From the NCBI GenBank assembly GCA_947243795.1, contig OX365937.1, positions 124,001-188,000 of the forward strand: DNA of 64,000 nucleotides, read 5' to 3'. A program made the translations under genes and the position numbers. A model generated the notes under the pieces. The model was not told where the DNA came from. It did not search any database and was given only the letters and a program-made list of their open reading frames with translations. Positions 51,581-62,253 of this stretch are shown piece by piece. How positions within the stretch are numbered: the first letter of the stretch is position 1; each line of letters begins with the position of its first letter. This DNA is from Saccharomyces uvarum (Eukaryota; Ascomycota; Saccharomycetes; Saccharomycetales; Saccharomycetaceae).

Positions 51581-52612
51581 TTAATAGAAGACGAATTCAG
51601 CAGAACCAGATAGAACAGAGACTGTGCAGCCATCGGAACTATCGCCGGTGAACGAACCATCTTCATAAGCACAGTTTCCTTGAACGTCACCACCGTTGGA
51701 TGCAACGATTTTGACGTTGAAGTTGGCGGCTTCGTTGCTGTTAGGGTTTGGAATCAACGACAGATACGATTCGCCATTGGTGTAACCAGCGCCTAAGACT
51801 ATTGGAGCCCAGTTGCCGACGTCTGAGCCAGAAGTGCCCCAGATACAACCATCCTCCACGGAAACACCAGCATTGTTAACGTAGTATTGAGCAGATGTCT
51901 TTTTACCCTGCCATTGAAAATAGGTGTCCTCATCGACAACGGAGATGGGTTGAGAGTCACCTCCATCCACAAGAGTGGGGATGACCATGTTTTCAGAGCC
52001 TGGGTAATCTGTTCTACAAAGAGCGATGGAGTCAGATTTTTTGTTGACAGCCGTGGCAGATGTCTGGTCAGTCGAACACAAGTCGCTAGCGTCCGTATTG
52101 GTACGGTACAGATAACCGTTTTTACACAGCAAACCACCGATAGATTTACCGTCGCTTGGCTGGTCAGAAGGCCATTGAGTCTTCGACATACCGGGTTCAC
52201 AAGCGTAGGAACAGTAGTAACCGTCCTGACATTCGGAGGAGGAACTGGCGTCCATGTCCATGACAGAGGCCCATCCGCCAAATCCCAGCCAATCCAAGGA
52301 AACTACACCGTTGTCAGACGGAAAGTCGGAACATTTGATGGTACCGTCCTGGAACCCGTCACCACGCTTGTGTTCCGAGGAGCCCCTCTTGGAAGAGGTC
52401 AAAGTGGTGGTGGTAGCGGCGGCGGCGGCAGCAGACGCAGCGGTCGTGACCTGGCCATTAGAATCCAAGTACTGGGTGACGGTGACGACGGCAGGCTTTT
52501 CGTCCTTGTGGTGGTCTTCATGATGGCCGTCAGCGGGAGCAGGAGCAGGAGCAGGAGCACTAAGAGCCACGGAAGAGATGAAAGGTATCAATAAAGCTGT
52601 GGAAAACTTCAT
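51581..52612 (-). CDS. NCA3: Nca3, SUN-family cell-wall protein
   Basis: The product has 343 residues (337 in S. cerevisiae). Nca3 belongs to the SUN family (Sim1, Uth1, Nca3, Sun4), secreted wall proteins linked to septation; NCA3 was first found through effects on mitochondrial ATP6/ATP8 expression. There is a signal peptide ([18 protein letters not shown]), then an Ala/Pro/His-rich part (about 19-85) with a possible KR processing site ([14 protein letters not shown]). The C-terminal SUN domain (about 90-343) has the family's cysteine pattern, including [20 protein letters not shown] and CSTDQTS. The APAPAPAP repeat near residue 20 is an easy place for the length difference. Confidence 0.95.
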   Translation of the reverse strand: MKFSTALLIPFISSVALSAPAPAPAPADGHHEDHHKDEKPAVVTVTQYLDSNGQVTTAASAAAAAATTTTLTSSKRGSSEHKRGDGFQDGTIKCSDFPSDNGVVSLDWLGFGGWASVMDMDASSSSECQDGYYCSYACEPGMSKTQWPSDQPSDGKSIGGLLCKNGYLYRTNTDASDLCSTDQTSATAVNKKSDSIALCRTDYPGSENMVIPTLVDGGDSQPISVVDEDTYFQWQGKKTSAQYYVNNAGVSVEDGCIWGTSGSDVGNWAPIVLGAGYTNGESYLSLIPNPNSNEAANFNVKIVASNGGDVQGNCAYEDGSFTGDSSDGCTVSVLSGSAEFVFY

Positions 52613-53168
52613 TTTTTTAGAGAGAGTGTGTGTGTATGTGCGAGTATACTAAAAATCTGAATTTTAAAGGAAAGTAAGGTACCGTCTATAGAGAGAACGC
52701 TAGTTGGATATTCAGTAGTGAGACGAGAGGCTCGAAATGAATGTATGTATTCTTCTTGCTATTATCGAAATCTACGATAAAAATGACCGGCAAATACAAA
52801 CAGAAAGGGTACATTAGTCGCCGTGACTACCGATTATATATCAAAAAAGTCATCTCCACTTTGCCACCCACGACAAAAGTGCTTAGTTCCGGAGTTCCAT
52901 TAAACTCCACCTTTTCTCGCTCAACCTACTCTTAAGGACACTATACCTTAACATCGCCACCGATTCCATTTATGTCAAGAAAAAATTATGTTCGATCTGA
53001 TATCCTCTTTGGGTTAATTGCCACTTAGTATTGTCTAGACTTTTTCTCGGAGATGGCGCACCTATCTGCCACCAAGGGATCCTCTTTTTCCGCATAGAGT
53101 AAATTGCCTCCATTTCTTTTTCCTCTGGCTGAGAAAACCGCAGGCAACCATCTCTCGAACCAGTCACG

Positions 53169-53186
53169 TGCAGGCCTAGGCCTGCA
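53169..53186. repeat. 18-bp perfect palindrome next to a Cbf1-type E-box
   Basis: TGCAGGCCTAGGCCTGCA reads the same on both strands. Its left edge overlaps GTCACGTG (53163-53170). It lies about 560 bp upstream of NCA3 and 700 bp upstream of ASF1 in their 1273-bp divergent region. A further short tandem repeat (CGGCAATGCCT, twice) starts at 53572. No gene is seen in 52613-53885. Confidence 0.6.
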
Positions 53187-53656
53187 AAACCGGCCCTGAC
53201 TTTCAGGCCAGTTACCCCCACAACGACCGCGCATCAGCCCACTTACACCGGTCATTTCTTTTTCTGGCGGGGGTGTTTGGTGAGAGCCCATAATTAAGCT
53301 TTAGAGTTCTTGGAGATGAGCACGGGTGACGAAGCAGTCGCCCGTCTTTTCTTTCCCTGTCCGAGGTGTAGTGACCAGCATTTGAAAAGCCGCAAGATGG
53401 AGGCAAATAGAGTTTTGAGCTAGCAGACGTGATGCCGTAGCGTTGCCTAGCCTGGTGTTGCCCCCTCAGGTTCTTTTCCTTGTCCGGTCTTTTCCTTTTC
53501 TTTTCTTTTTTCTGCTTTGTTCCGTGCCTACCTCTTTTAACGTCCGTGTTCTGTTCTTACATATAATCGGGCGGCAATGCCTCGGCAATGCCTCGGCGAG
53601 ATTCTGGTTTTCTCAAGGTTGGTTTGGGTTTTAGAATGGACCATTTTTCGTCTTTT

Positions 53657-53662
53657 ACGCGT
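53657..53662 (+). promoter_or_regulatory. MCB element (ACGCGT) upstream of ASF1
   Basis: An exact ACGCGT lies 224 bp upstream of the ASF1 ATG. MBF (Mbp1/Swi6) binds this core and drives G1/S expression, which suits a replication-coupled histone chaperone. Confidence 0.6.
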
Positions 53663-53885
53663 TTTGCTTTTCTGGCGTTTTCTTTTTTTGTCGCCCGAAA
53701 CACGTAAATCTGTTCCCTTCTACATGTAATGAGCAGCTGTCTAGCTGAAGAAGAAAAAAGATATCTTGCAATGATACATACATGCACTTGAAGAAAAGCT
53801 CCGGAAAGGTAAGAGACTCACAAGGACCACGCAGCTGTAGAATTGTACTCCCTCTTTACGCAATTAGAACGCAAACAAAGAAAAG

Positions 53886-54737
53886 ATGTCAATTGTATCA
53901 CTATTAGGTATCAAAGTTTTGAACAATCCTGCTAAATTCACAGACCCTTATGAATTTGAAATCACTTTTGAGTGTTTAGAATCTTTGAAGAATGATTTGG
54001 AATGGAAACTGACTTACGTCGGTTCGTCCCGTTCTCTAGACCATGATCAGGAACTCGACTCCATCTTGGTGGGCCCCGTCCCCATTGGTGTTAACAAGTT
54101 CATCTTCTCTGCCGATCCTCCCTCCGCCGAACTGATTCCTGCCAGTGAGTTAGTTAGTGTGACCGTTATCCTACTGAGTTGTTCGTATGACGGGAGGGAG
54201 TTCGTTAGAGTGGGTTACTACGTAAATAATGAGTACGATGAGGAAGAGTTAAGAGAAAACCCGCCAGCCAAGGTACAAGTCGACCATATTGTAAGAAATA
54301 TACTAGCTGAAAAGCCAAGAGTCACAAGGTTTAACATTGTCTGGGACAATGAAAATGAAGGAGACCTGTACCCCCCTGAACAACCGGGCGTAGATGAGGA
54401 AGACGACGACGAAGAAGACGACGACGACGATGAGGAAGAGGAAGATGACGTTGACGAAGAAGAAGAAAACGAAGACGAGGAGAACGGAGAAGAAGAAGCC
54501 GAAGAAGAAGCCGAAGAAGATGGCGACGAAGAGGAAAAGACTGAAGATAATGAAACGAATCTTGAAGAGGAGGAGGAAGACATAGAAAACAGCGATGGCG
54601 ACGAAGACGAGGCTGAGGAAGAAGCAGGCCCCGTAAACGGCCATGAAGACGGCAGTAACAAGAAGAGGAGGAAAACAGAGGAGCTGCCCACAGACATCGA
54701 TTCCACGCCAAAGGACACAGTGTCCCCAATGGAATAG
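53886..54737 (+). CDS. ASF1: Asf1, histone H3-H4 chaperone
   Basis: The product has 283 residues (279 in S. cerevisiae). Asf1 binds H3-H4 dimers and hands them to CAF-1, HIR and the Rtt109 acetyltransferase. Residues 1-155 form the conserved immunoglobulin-like core ([20 protein letters not shown] at the start, [20 protein letters not shown] near 100-119). From about 165 to 245 the tail is almost pure Glu and Asp, the yeast-specific acidic tail, ending in a Lys/Arg cluster (NKKRRKTEE). The small length gain lies in the acidic run. An MCB element lies upstream. Confidence 0.98.
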   Translation: MSIVSLLGIKVLNNPAKFTDPYEFEITFECLESLKNDLEWKLTYVGSSRSLDHDQELDSILVGPVPIGVNKFIFSADPPSAELIPASELVSVTVILLSCSYDGREFVRVGYYVNNEYDEEELRENPPAKVQVDHIVRNILAEKPRVTRFNIVWDNENEGDLYPPEQPGVDEEDDDEEDDDDDEEEEDDVDEEEENEDEENGEEEAEEEAEEDGDEEEKTEDNETNLEEEEEDIENSDGDEDEAEEEAGPVNGHEDGSNKKRRKTEELPTDIDSTPKDTVSPME

Positions 54738-54914
54738 GAATTCACGGTTATAACATTATCGGTACTAGCAAGACACACACTTTATAAACTGTATAGACAA
54801 GCAATTAAAAAAAAATTAGAAAATACGTTTTGAAGCAAGGCGGGTTCTCGGTACATTGCTATATAATTTGTTGTTAGTTTTGCTTGGAGATAATTCGAGT
54901 ATCGAAAAAATAAT

Positions 54915-54987
54915 TGGACGAGTCCGGAATCGAACCGGAGACCTCTCCCATGCTAAGGGAGCGCGCTACCGACTACGCCACACGCCC
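54915..54987 (-). tRNA. tA(AGC): tRNA-Ala (anticodon AGC)
   Basis: The minus strand reads GGGCGTG (acceptor) to CTCGTCCA, 73 nt, no intron. The anticodon loop is TTAGCAT with AGC, and the T loop is GGTTCGATTCC. Box A and B sequences are intact. A T6 Pol III terminator follows at 54905-54910 (minus strand). The acceptor stem pairs correctly. It matches the tRNA-Ala gene at the same spot in S. cerevisiae. Confidence 0.98.
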
Positions 54988-55269
54988 AAATGTTTCTTGT
55001 TTGGTGTTCCATCACAAGTAGGTAATACCGGGATGTTCTAGCAACTCTGACGATCTCAGGGAAGTAACCCCCCCTGCTAGAACTGTTAATTAACTTGATT
55101 CACGGGTTGCTCCCTTATCTTGTATATTCTATATAAGATCTGAATCTTAACTAAAGGGTGGAAGCGCAGAATCTCGCATCTAATCTAATCTGATTGTTCG
55201 TGTTTTTATATATTTCGGGATCTATAAACGCACTTATCTTTAGATAGTTTCTTTTAATTATTGCATCAC

Positions 55270-56720
55270 CACTGATTTTTTCTTGCACTTTTTTAGCAGT
55301 ATTGTTTCATTATCGGTAATGACAGTTTTCTTCTCTGCAAGAAAATTTTTATTGTAATAACCTTCAACAGTATTACTTTAATTGATTGTTCTGTTTTCGT
55401 CACTTGCAATAGTGATCTTACCTTTTGACTGGACATCCGTTTTGCTACATCATCTTCGGATTCCTTTATGTCAGAAAAAAACTTGTTCTAAATTACCGTC
55501 TAGATTATCACTAGGAGATGGATACTTAGCATTAGCGTCTATTTCAGCTAGTACTTATGTGGTAAGCAAGTCTGTAAGTAGTGTAACCGGCTTGTGATCA
55601 TCTTCTTAATTTTCCAATGCATCATATAACTTTGAAACAGCATCTATGTTTTCTGCTTCATAGGTTTTATCTAGTATATTTGGATCATTTAGGTTTATGC
55701 CCTGTGTGCCCCTTAATATTGGATCTACTACGTTGTCTGAAAGTGTGTAATTACTTGAAGTGACAATTTTTTTTTTTGTAGATGGCACAAAAAATTTGTA
55801 TCCATGACTATTAGGATCTTTACATAAGAGTATAGCGATAAGTCCTGGTTGTTTTGAGTTGTTGTGATTATGATCCCAAATTACTCCTATTTCTCCGATA
55901 GGTAAGAAGGACATGAATCTCATTTTAACAGCTTGACTAGAGATCGCCTTAAGTGGCAACTGACCTGTATTTTTGTAATTCATTGATAATTAGAAATATA
56001 TCTTCTGAAGTAGTATTTACGATATCAATTTCGTTAGGTATTGCTTCGTTCAAAACATTGCACAATATTTGATTTTCACGAGGGTCTATTGTTTTTATCT
56101 CATTAGAGCAGATATTATCAAAACCATGTCTTCTTAATAGTTGATCAAACTTGTTTAGAAAGGTTGGGATATTTTTCTTGTCTTTTAGCTTGTAGTTAAG
56201 AATGCAATCTGTTGGATAATTGTTGTAATATAAATCAACTATCATCTACTAACTAGTATTTACGTTACTAGTATATTATCATATACGGTGTTAGAAGATG
56301 ACGCAAATGATGAGAAATAGTCATCGAAATTAGTGGAAGCTGGAACGCAAGGATTGATAATGTAGTAGGATCAATGAATGATAACATATAAAACGATGAT
56401 AATAATATCTATAGAATTGTGTAGAATTGCAGATTCCCTTTTATGGATTCCTAAATCCCTGAGGAGAACTTCTAGTATATCTACATACCTAATATTATTG
56501 CCTTATAAAAAATGGAATCCCAACAATTACATCAAAATCCACATAACTCTCAATAATGTTTCTTGTTTTCTACACTTTTAGTGTTAAATAAGTAGTATGT
56601 TCCGGAAGAATCATTTCTTTCGTGTAGAGTATGTTGATCTTCTTCGGAATCAAAATGTTTCTAACCTTTTTTCTAAGGTATGAATCTTTTTTTGTACCTT
56701 ATTCCAACACTTTAATATGA
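55270..56720 (-). mobile_element. Ty4-family (copia-type) retrotransposon fossil
   Basis: The minus strand keeps pieces of a Ty4/Tsu4-like element in 5' to 3' order. A Gag piece spans about 55950-56220, with IDPRENQILC and a typical SEDIFLIINELQK region, and continues beyond the delta insertion at about 56553-56715. An integrase-region Pol piece follows at about 55606-55950, then weaker Pol-like sequence down to about 55270. No reverse transcriptase or RNase H part is seen. The element is broken in many places and cannot be active. It must be older than the delta LTR inserted into it. Its own LTRs are not resolved: 54988-55270 and 56720-57046 may hold remnants. Boundaries are approximate. Confidence 0.75.
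56221..56552 (+). mobile_element. Solo delta LTR (Ty1/Ty2 type) inserted in the Ty4 fossil
   Basis: The 332-bp sequence runs from TGTTGTAATATAAATCAACT to CACATAACTCTCA and follows the delta LTR along its length, including TATCATCTACTAACTAGTAT and ATATACGGTGTTAGAAGATG. The sequence ATAAT flanks both sides (56216-56220 and 56553-56557), the 5-bp target duplication expected for Ty1/Ty2. There is no internal region, so this is a solo LTR left by recombination. It differs from the delta consensus I remember by scattered changes, so it is not recent. Confidence 0.92.
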
Positions 56721-57046
56721 TATTAATTATGTTGAACTGAAACAAACATACTTAATGAAGACGAGTATAAAGACCTATTAATTGATCAGACATTAGCACA
56801 TAAGAAGATGAGTTATACATGATAATTTATTGTCCATATCCTGAATTATGTCTGAACCATTGGGTTTCATATAACCAATCAGCGTGCGTTCTATATACCT
56901 CTCTTATATAATAAGAAAGAACTGCTTATTCTTAATTAGTACTACTTACTAAACTATCTAATTATCAACTTAAAGAATGTGTGTAGTATTGTGTAAAATT
57001 TGTATGTTGGTTACAACTTTTGGATTACATTTTTTCATAAAAACAG

Positions 57047-57118
57047 TCCGTGATAGTTTAATGGTCAGAATGGGCGCTTGTCGCGTGCCAGATCGGGGTT
57101 CAATTCCCCGTCGCGGAG
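57047..57118 (+). tRNA. tD(GUC): tRNA-Asp (anticodon GTC)
   Basis: The 72-nt gene reads TCCGTGATAGTTTAATGGTC to TCGCGGAG. The anticodon loop contains GTC (CTTGTCGCG), the T loop is GGTTCAATTCC, and box A and B are intact. There is no intron. A run of T at 57120-57128 is the Pol III terminator. Like tRNA-Ala, it is a known type of landing site for Ty elements, which fits the fossils just upstream. Confidence 0.98.
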
Positions 57119-57626
57119 ATTTTTTTTTGTGTTCTCTCGTTATTGTGTATTTCAATGCGTTCATCCACAGAGAGAAGTGCTTACTTAGTCTGCACAGAGA
57201 ACACAACACCAAGGATTTTTTTTTCATATGGCAAGAAATCTGACCTTTCATTACCCCTCGGAACATAGTTACAAACAAGCGTAGGAGTATGGTTGTGATT
57301 CGACTTTTACTGTGTACTCTTTTACCCTTCCCGCAACCTCGTAGCAAGGCAATTTCTGTGTCCTTCTTTGAAATCACTCTATTTGATTTGGAAAAGTGTG
57401 CTATTTTAGACATTACGTATTGAAGTTTCTCCTCAAACTTGTATCCCTGTTTGAAGTAGTCATCGGAGTTTTCCGTCCGATAGGAATTCGCTCAACTTTG
57501 ACAGGCGGAACTACTTTCACATCGATTCCTTCTGGAAAGACAAACATAAACAAGACAAGAAACTCAGGAAGAAACTTTCATATATATCATTTACAGTCTT
57601 CAATTAAGAGTATATAATGACAAATA
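57119..57626. other. Region between tRNA-Asp and MDV1
   Basis: This 508-bp stretch holds the Pol III terminator and the MDV1 promoter and leader. An ATG out of frame with MDV1 occurs at 57617, ten bases before the MDV1 start. No other gene is seen. Confidence 0.5.
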
Positions 57627-59771
57627 ATGTCAGTGAACGATCAGATAACTCATATAGGGAAAACATTGTCCACAACGGCGTCCGCCTTTCTGAGCTACCA
57701 GAAATCAAACAACAGCACTCAGGATGTACTAACCAATAGTAAACCTTACAAAAATTTGTTATCTAATACTGTTACTAATGCTAACTCAAGTCCATACTTG
57801 AAAAAAAGTAATGAACAGTTGCCCCTTATGAAAAATGGATCTAATACCTTTGAAGATATTTATTCGAAAACAAGAAGGAGTGATGTATTCAAGAACAAAT
57901 TTACAGACAACAAGACATGCTTTAGAATGCTCACGTACATAAGCGATGATTTGTTGAATGAAATTCCAACTAGAGATGGCCCAAAAGGTAATTACGCGAA
58001 TAGTAACGGTAAGCTTTTGAAAGAAGCAGGAGAGGGTGACTATTCTAGGAAGAACACATCCAAGAAGGAACCATCTTTATTTCAAGGCTTCAAGAGCTAC
58101 CTACCAATAGCTGAGCTTGCCATTGAAAACACCGAAAAATTGAAAGATGATACGGATGATATGGATGACGCAGGAAACGTTTTGTCCAAAACAACAGAAC
58201 GAGAACGCATAGTCTCTGACCTACCTAATTTCCAAGATTCATTCCTCATACCGCCGGGAGTGGAAACTAAAAAAATAAGCTCTTCCTATTCCCCTACTGC
58301 ATTGAAAAGTTTTTCTCAAACTCTCGTAAATAGTCTAGAATTTTTGAATATTCAAAAAAATTCTACAATATCAGAAGTACAAGATATAGATGTTGAAATT
58401 GAGGAATTAAAGCAAAGAAAAGAGAAACTACTCGGTAAGATTGCAAATATAGAGCAAAATCAACTTCTCTTGGAAGACAATCTCAAACAAATTGACGATA
58501 GAATGGATTTCTTGGAGGAGTACGGATTAGAGATCATTGAAGCTAGTAGTGATGAAAATAACAATATAGAGGATGATAATACGAGTGATGACATCGTAGC
58601 TTCTACAAATGGCAAATGGAATGGCCCAGCAAAGAGTATTACGTCAGAAACTGCCTCTCTACCCGCAAGAAGAAGACAACAACATCGAGATGATAACTCG
58701 TCAAATAAGCTAGGTGCATTTTATAGTAAATCCAAAAAAAGACACAGAAGAAGCTTTCCAACATTCCAACAACTTTATGAACCAGGAACAAAAATCGGTT
58801 CCATAGAATCCACACATGATGATTTTATTACTTGTTTAGATTTTGATGCGCCCTTTGGCACTTTGTGTACAGCCGGCTATCTCGATCACACGGTCAAGAT
58901 ATGGGATTTATCCAAGCAAAAGAAACTTGGGGAATTGGCTGGTCACCTTGCCACGATTAATTGTATGCAAATTGATCGTGATAACGGAACACTTGTCACA
59001 GGTGGTAGAGATGCAGCATTGAAATTATGGAACTTAAATTTAGCTCAACAGCTTTACCAAGAAAACCAAAACATCACTTCACCCACAAGCCATATTGATT
59101 CACCATGCGTTTATACTTTCGAATCTCATATTGATGAGATTACTGCATTATCATTGGATTCCGATTTTTTGGTCAGTGGTTCACAAGATAGAACCGTCAG
59201 GCAGTGGGATTTACGCTCCGGGAAATGTATGCAAACTATCGACTTGAGTTTTGCCAATGTCTCGTCAACCGCCACCAATGTAGATTTATCAAAGAGCACG
59301 CTTCTTACCCAAAGAAGCGAACGGCCCAGTATAGGCGCTCTTCAAAGTTTTGACGCGGCCTTAGCCACAGGTACAAAGGACGGTGTTGTAAGATTATGGG
59401 ATTTGAGATCCGGTAAAGTAATCCGTACTTTGGAAGGACACACAGATGCCATAACATCATTGAAATTTGATTCGGCATGTTTGGTCACAGGCTCATACGA
59501 CAGAACTGTCAGGGTCTGGGACCTGAGAACGGGATTACTGAATAAGTTCCATGCATACAGTGCACCCGTGCTATCATTAGATTTCTCACAGGACAACGCC
59601 GCCGTTGTAGTCGCTGATGAAACGTCTGTCCAGGTGTACGATAGTATTAAGGATGAAAGCTGGCCCTGCGTTGAAGACGGCAACGAAATAAACGTTACTT
59701 CCGTTAAGTACAAAGAAAATTACATGGTCGAGGGTCGTGGCAACGGAAGCGTGCATATATGGGCAGTCTAG
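57627..59771 (+). CDS. MDV1: Mdv1, WD40 adaptor for mitochondrial fission
   Basis: The 714-residue product has the S. cerevisiae length. Mdv1 links the outer-membrane anchor Fis1 to the dynamin Dnm1. The N-terminal part (about 1-230) has the Fis1-binding helices (CFRMLTYISDDLLNEIP near 98-114). A coiled coil follows at about 240-305 (EVQDIDVEIEELKQRKEKLL). From about 390 to the end are seven WD40 repeats (for example VKIWDLSKQK, ALKLWNLN, VRQWDLRSGK, VRLWDLRSGK, VRVWDLRTG). The linker at 305-370 is the most diverged part. S. cerevisiae has a paralog, CAF4. Confidence 0.97.
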   Translation: MSVNDQITHIGKTLSTTASAFLSYQKSNNSTQDVLTNSKPYKNLLSNTVTNANSSPYLKKSNEQLPLMKNGSNTFEDIYSKTRRSDVFKNKFTDNKTCFRMLTYISDDLLNEIPTRDGPKGNYANSNGKLLKEAGEGDYSRKNTSKKEPSLFQGFKSYLPIAELAIENTEKLKDDTDDMDDAGNVLSKTTERERIVSDLPNFQDSFLIPPGVETKKISSSYSPTALKSFSQTLVNSLEFLNIQKNSTISEVQDIDVEIEELKQRKEKLLGKIANIEQNQLLLEDNLKQIDDRMDFLEEYGLEIIEASSDENNNIEDDNTSDDIVASTNGKWNGPAKSITSETASLPARRRQQHRDDNSSNKLGAFYSKSKKRHRRSFPTFQQLYEPGTKIGSIESTHDDFITCLDFDAPFGTLCTAGYLDHTVKIWDLSKQKKLGELAGHLATINCMQIDRDNGTLVTGGRDAALKLWNLNLAQQLYQENQNITSPTSHIDSPCVYTFESHIDEITALSLDSDFLVSGSQDRTVRQWDLRSGKCMQTIDLSFANVSSTATNVDLSKSTLLTQRSERPSIGALQSFDAALATGTKDGVVRLWDLRSGKVIRTLEGHTDAITSLKFDSACLVTGSYDRTVRVWDLRTGLLNKFHAYSAPVLSLDFSQDNAAVVVADETSVQVYDSIKDESWPCVEDGNEINVTSVKYKENYMVEGRGNGSVHIWAV

Positions 59772-60002
59772 TAAGGCCTTTTGAATCAGCTCAGTCCGCC
59801 CAAAAAAAGCAACTAACAATGCACATACGCATAAGCGCTCACTTAAGTATATATATGCCTATATATGTAAATATAAATATTCATCTGGAATGTAAATAAA
59901 ATATTTTTCTTAGTACCAATAGTAGCCTCTTTTTGAAGTGATGTTGCCATTAAGACCACTTTATTATATTCAATAGAGCTTCCCCATAGCAGCGTCCTGT
60001 AT

Positions 60003-60009
60003 TTACCCG
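60003..60009 (+). promoter_or_regulatory. Reb1 site upstream of CCT7
   Basis: TTACCCG, the Reb1 consensus, lies 214 bp upstream of the CCT7 ATG in the 451-bp MDV1-CCT7 interval. An A-run at 60085-60094 is nearby. Reb1 would help keep a nucleosome-free promoter. No gene is seen in the interval. Confidence 0.5.
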
Positions 60010-60222
60010 GCAATATTGCGTTAAAGCTATTGTTCGTTTAACATGATATGTGCTCGAGTGGCGACTTTTTTCACTCTCGCTAATGAAAAAAAAAATGAAT
60101 AAAGAAACGGCATTGGGCGTTAAACAGATGCTAAATTGTCCTTGGTGTAGTCACACAGATAGGAAACCAGCGGCAAATATCTAGTTGGATCTGAATTGGT
60201 TGATTATATAACTCGTGGAACA

Positions 60223-61878
60223 ATGAATTTTGGAAATCAAACACCCACGATTGTGGTTCTAAAAGAGGGAACAGACGCATCTCAAGGTAGAGGTCAAATC
60301 ATCTCCAATATCAATGCATGCATTGCTGTCCAAGAGGCACTAAAACCAACTCTAGGTCCTTTAGGCTCTGATATTTTAATCGTAACATCAAATCAAAGGA
60401 CTACTATTTCTAACGATGGTGCTACAATCTTGAAATTATTAGATGTGGTGCACCCTGCTGCCAAGACTTTAGTGGATATTTCCAGAGCTCAAGATGCTGA
60501 GGTTGGTGATGGTACCACTAGTGTAACCATTTTAGCTGGTGAATTAATGAAGGAGGCCAAACCCTTCCTGGAAGAAGGCATCTCGTCTCATTTGATCATG
60601 AAGGGTTACAGAAAAGCAGTTTCTTTGGCTGTCGAAAAGATAAATGAATTAGCAGTTGACATCACCAAGGAAAAAAGTACTGGTAGAGAATTATTAGAGC
60701 GTTGTGCTAGAACTGCAATGTCATCCAAGCTGATCTATAAAAATGCGGATTTTTTCGTTAAAATGTGTGTTGATGCCGTACTATCCCTTGATAGAAACGA
60801 ATTGGATGATAAATTAATAGGTATCAAGAAAATTCCAGGTGGTGCTATGGAAGAATCTCTTTTCATCAATGGTGTTGCCTTCAAGAAGACATTCTCTTAT
60901 GCTGGGTTTGAACAACAACCTAAAAAATTTACCAACCCAAAGATTTTAAGTTTGAATGTAGAGTTGGAGCTGAAGGCAGAGAAGGATAATGCTGAAGTAC
61001 GTGTAGAGCATGTTGAAGATTACCAAGCCATAGTGGATGCAGAATGGCAATTGATTTTTGAAAAGTTAAGACAAGTAGAAGAAACAGGTGTAAACATTGT
61101 GCTATCTAAGTTACCAATCGGTGATTTAGCCACCCAGTTCTTTGCTGATAGAAATATTTTCTGTGCTGGTAGAGTGAGCGCAGATGATATGAACCGTGTC
61201 ATTCAAGCAGTTGGTGGTTCCATACAATCTACTACTTCTGATATAAAACCGGAGCATTTGGGTGCTTGTGAGTTGTTCGAGGAAATGCAAATCGGGTCTG
61301 AACGTTATAATTTATTCCAAGGCTGCCCACAAGCCAAAACATGTACATTGCTATTGAGAGGTGGTGCTGAACAAGTTATTGCCGAAGTGGAAAGATCCTT
61401 ACACGACGCAATCATGATCGTCAAGAGAGCTCTACAAAACAAACTGGTCGTTGCAGGTGGTGGTGCTCTAGAAATGGAGGTATCGAAATATCTAAGAGAC
61501 TACTCAAAAACTATAGCTGGTAAACAACAAATGATAATTAATGCATTCGCCAAGGCCTTAGAAGTTATTCCAAGACAACTTTGTGAAAACGCTGGATTCG
61601 ACGCCATAGAAATACTAAACAAACTAAGATTGGCTCACAGTAAGGGTGAAAAATGGTATGGTGTTGATTTCGAATCAGAAAATATCGGTGACAATTTTGC
61701 CAAATTTGTATGGGAACCTGCTCTAGTGAAAATCAATGCTTTAAATAGTGCCACAGAAGCTACCAACTTGATTTTATCTGTTGACGAGACAATCACGAAT
61801 AAGGGAAGTGAAGGTGCCAATGCTGGTATGATGCCTCCCCAAGGGGCTGGAAGAGGAAGAGGTATGCCAATGCAATAA
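60223..61878 (+). CDS. CCT7: Cct7, eta subunit of the TRiC/CCT chaperonin
   Basis: The product has 551 residues (550 in S. cerevisiae). CCT7 is one of eight subunits of the cytosolic chaperonin that folds actin and tubulin. Group II chaperonin signatures are present: [32 protein letters not shown] (near 70-87), the ATP-site loop [16 protein letters not shown] (about 93-108), and the C-terminal [20 protein letters not shown]. The tail is Gly/Arg/Met-rich ([11 protein letters not shown]). I chose the ATG at 60223, which matches the family start; nine codons upstream are open but contain no ATG. Confidence 0.98.
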   Translation: MNFGNQTPTIVVLKEGTDASQGRGQIISNINACIAVQEALKPTLGPLGSDILIVTSNQRTTISNDGATILKLLDVVHPAAKTLVDISRAQDAEVGDGTTSVTILAGELMKEAKPFLEEGISSHLIMKGYRKAVSLAVEKINELAVDITKEKSTGRELLERCARTAMSSKLIYKNADFFVKMCVDAVLSLDRNELDDKLIGIKKIPGGAMEESLFINGVAFKKTFSYAGFEQQPKKFTNPKILSLNVELELKAEKDNAEVRVEHVEDYQAIVDAEWQLIFEKLRQVEETGVNIVLSKLPIGDLATQFFADRNIFCAGRVSADDMNRVIQAVGGSIQSTTSDIKPEHLGACELFEEMQIGSERYNLFQGCPQAKTCTLLLRGGAEQVIAEVERSLHDAIMIVKRALQNKLVVAGGGALEMEVSKYLRDYSKTIAGKQQMIINAFAKALEVIPRQLCENAGFDAIEILNKLRLAHSKGEKWYGVDFESENIGDNFAKFVWEPALVKINALNSATEATNLILSVDETITNKGSEGANAGMMPPQGAGRGRGMPMQ

Positions 61879-62253
61879 ACATAATAAACATGTGCTGCAT
61901 AATTCTTTTTATTTTACTCTTTTTGCAGTAGCTTTTTGCATTGAAGGTAATTTCTTTCCATTTTAAATATAGTAAATATTGTATTGATAAACCTTAGTAG
62001 TCTTTTATTTTCTTTGTATACTATGTACTTTGAACTAATTCTGATTCAAACAGGAGATGTCAGAAAGAGAAGCATATCCAATCAATTTTACTATTAGCAG
62101 TTGTTGTGGCCCTCTTTCTTCGGTATGTGACCTCTTATGTAAATATCTACCCTAATACTAGCCATGTTGTAATTGATAACCTGATTGCCTATTTTTCTAT
62201 CCGTACACATACAAGACACCGTACTTGTAATAATGTTGATGAAAAGGAATGAC
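61879..62253. other. Convergent 3' region CCT7 / GZF3
   Basis: This 375-bp AT-rich region lies between convergent stops. No gene or repeat is seen. Confidence 0.4.

Noticed and set aside
51887-52594. 235-codon plus-strand frame antisense to NCA3
   Set aside because: NCA3 has a signal peptide and the SUN cysteine pattern; the antisense frame is Arg/Gly/Ser-rich and arises from NCA3's codon bias.
54218-54778. Long Ser/Phe/Leu-rich minus-strand frames across ASF1
   Set aside because: They are the antisense reading of the ASF1 acidic tail; the sense protein is the known histone chaperone.
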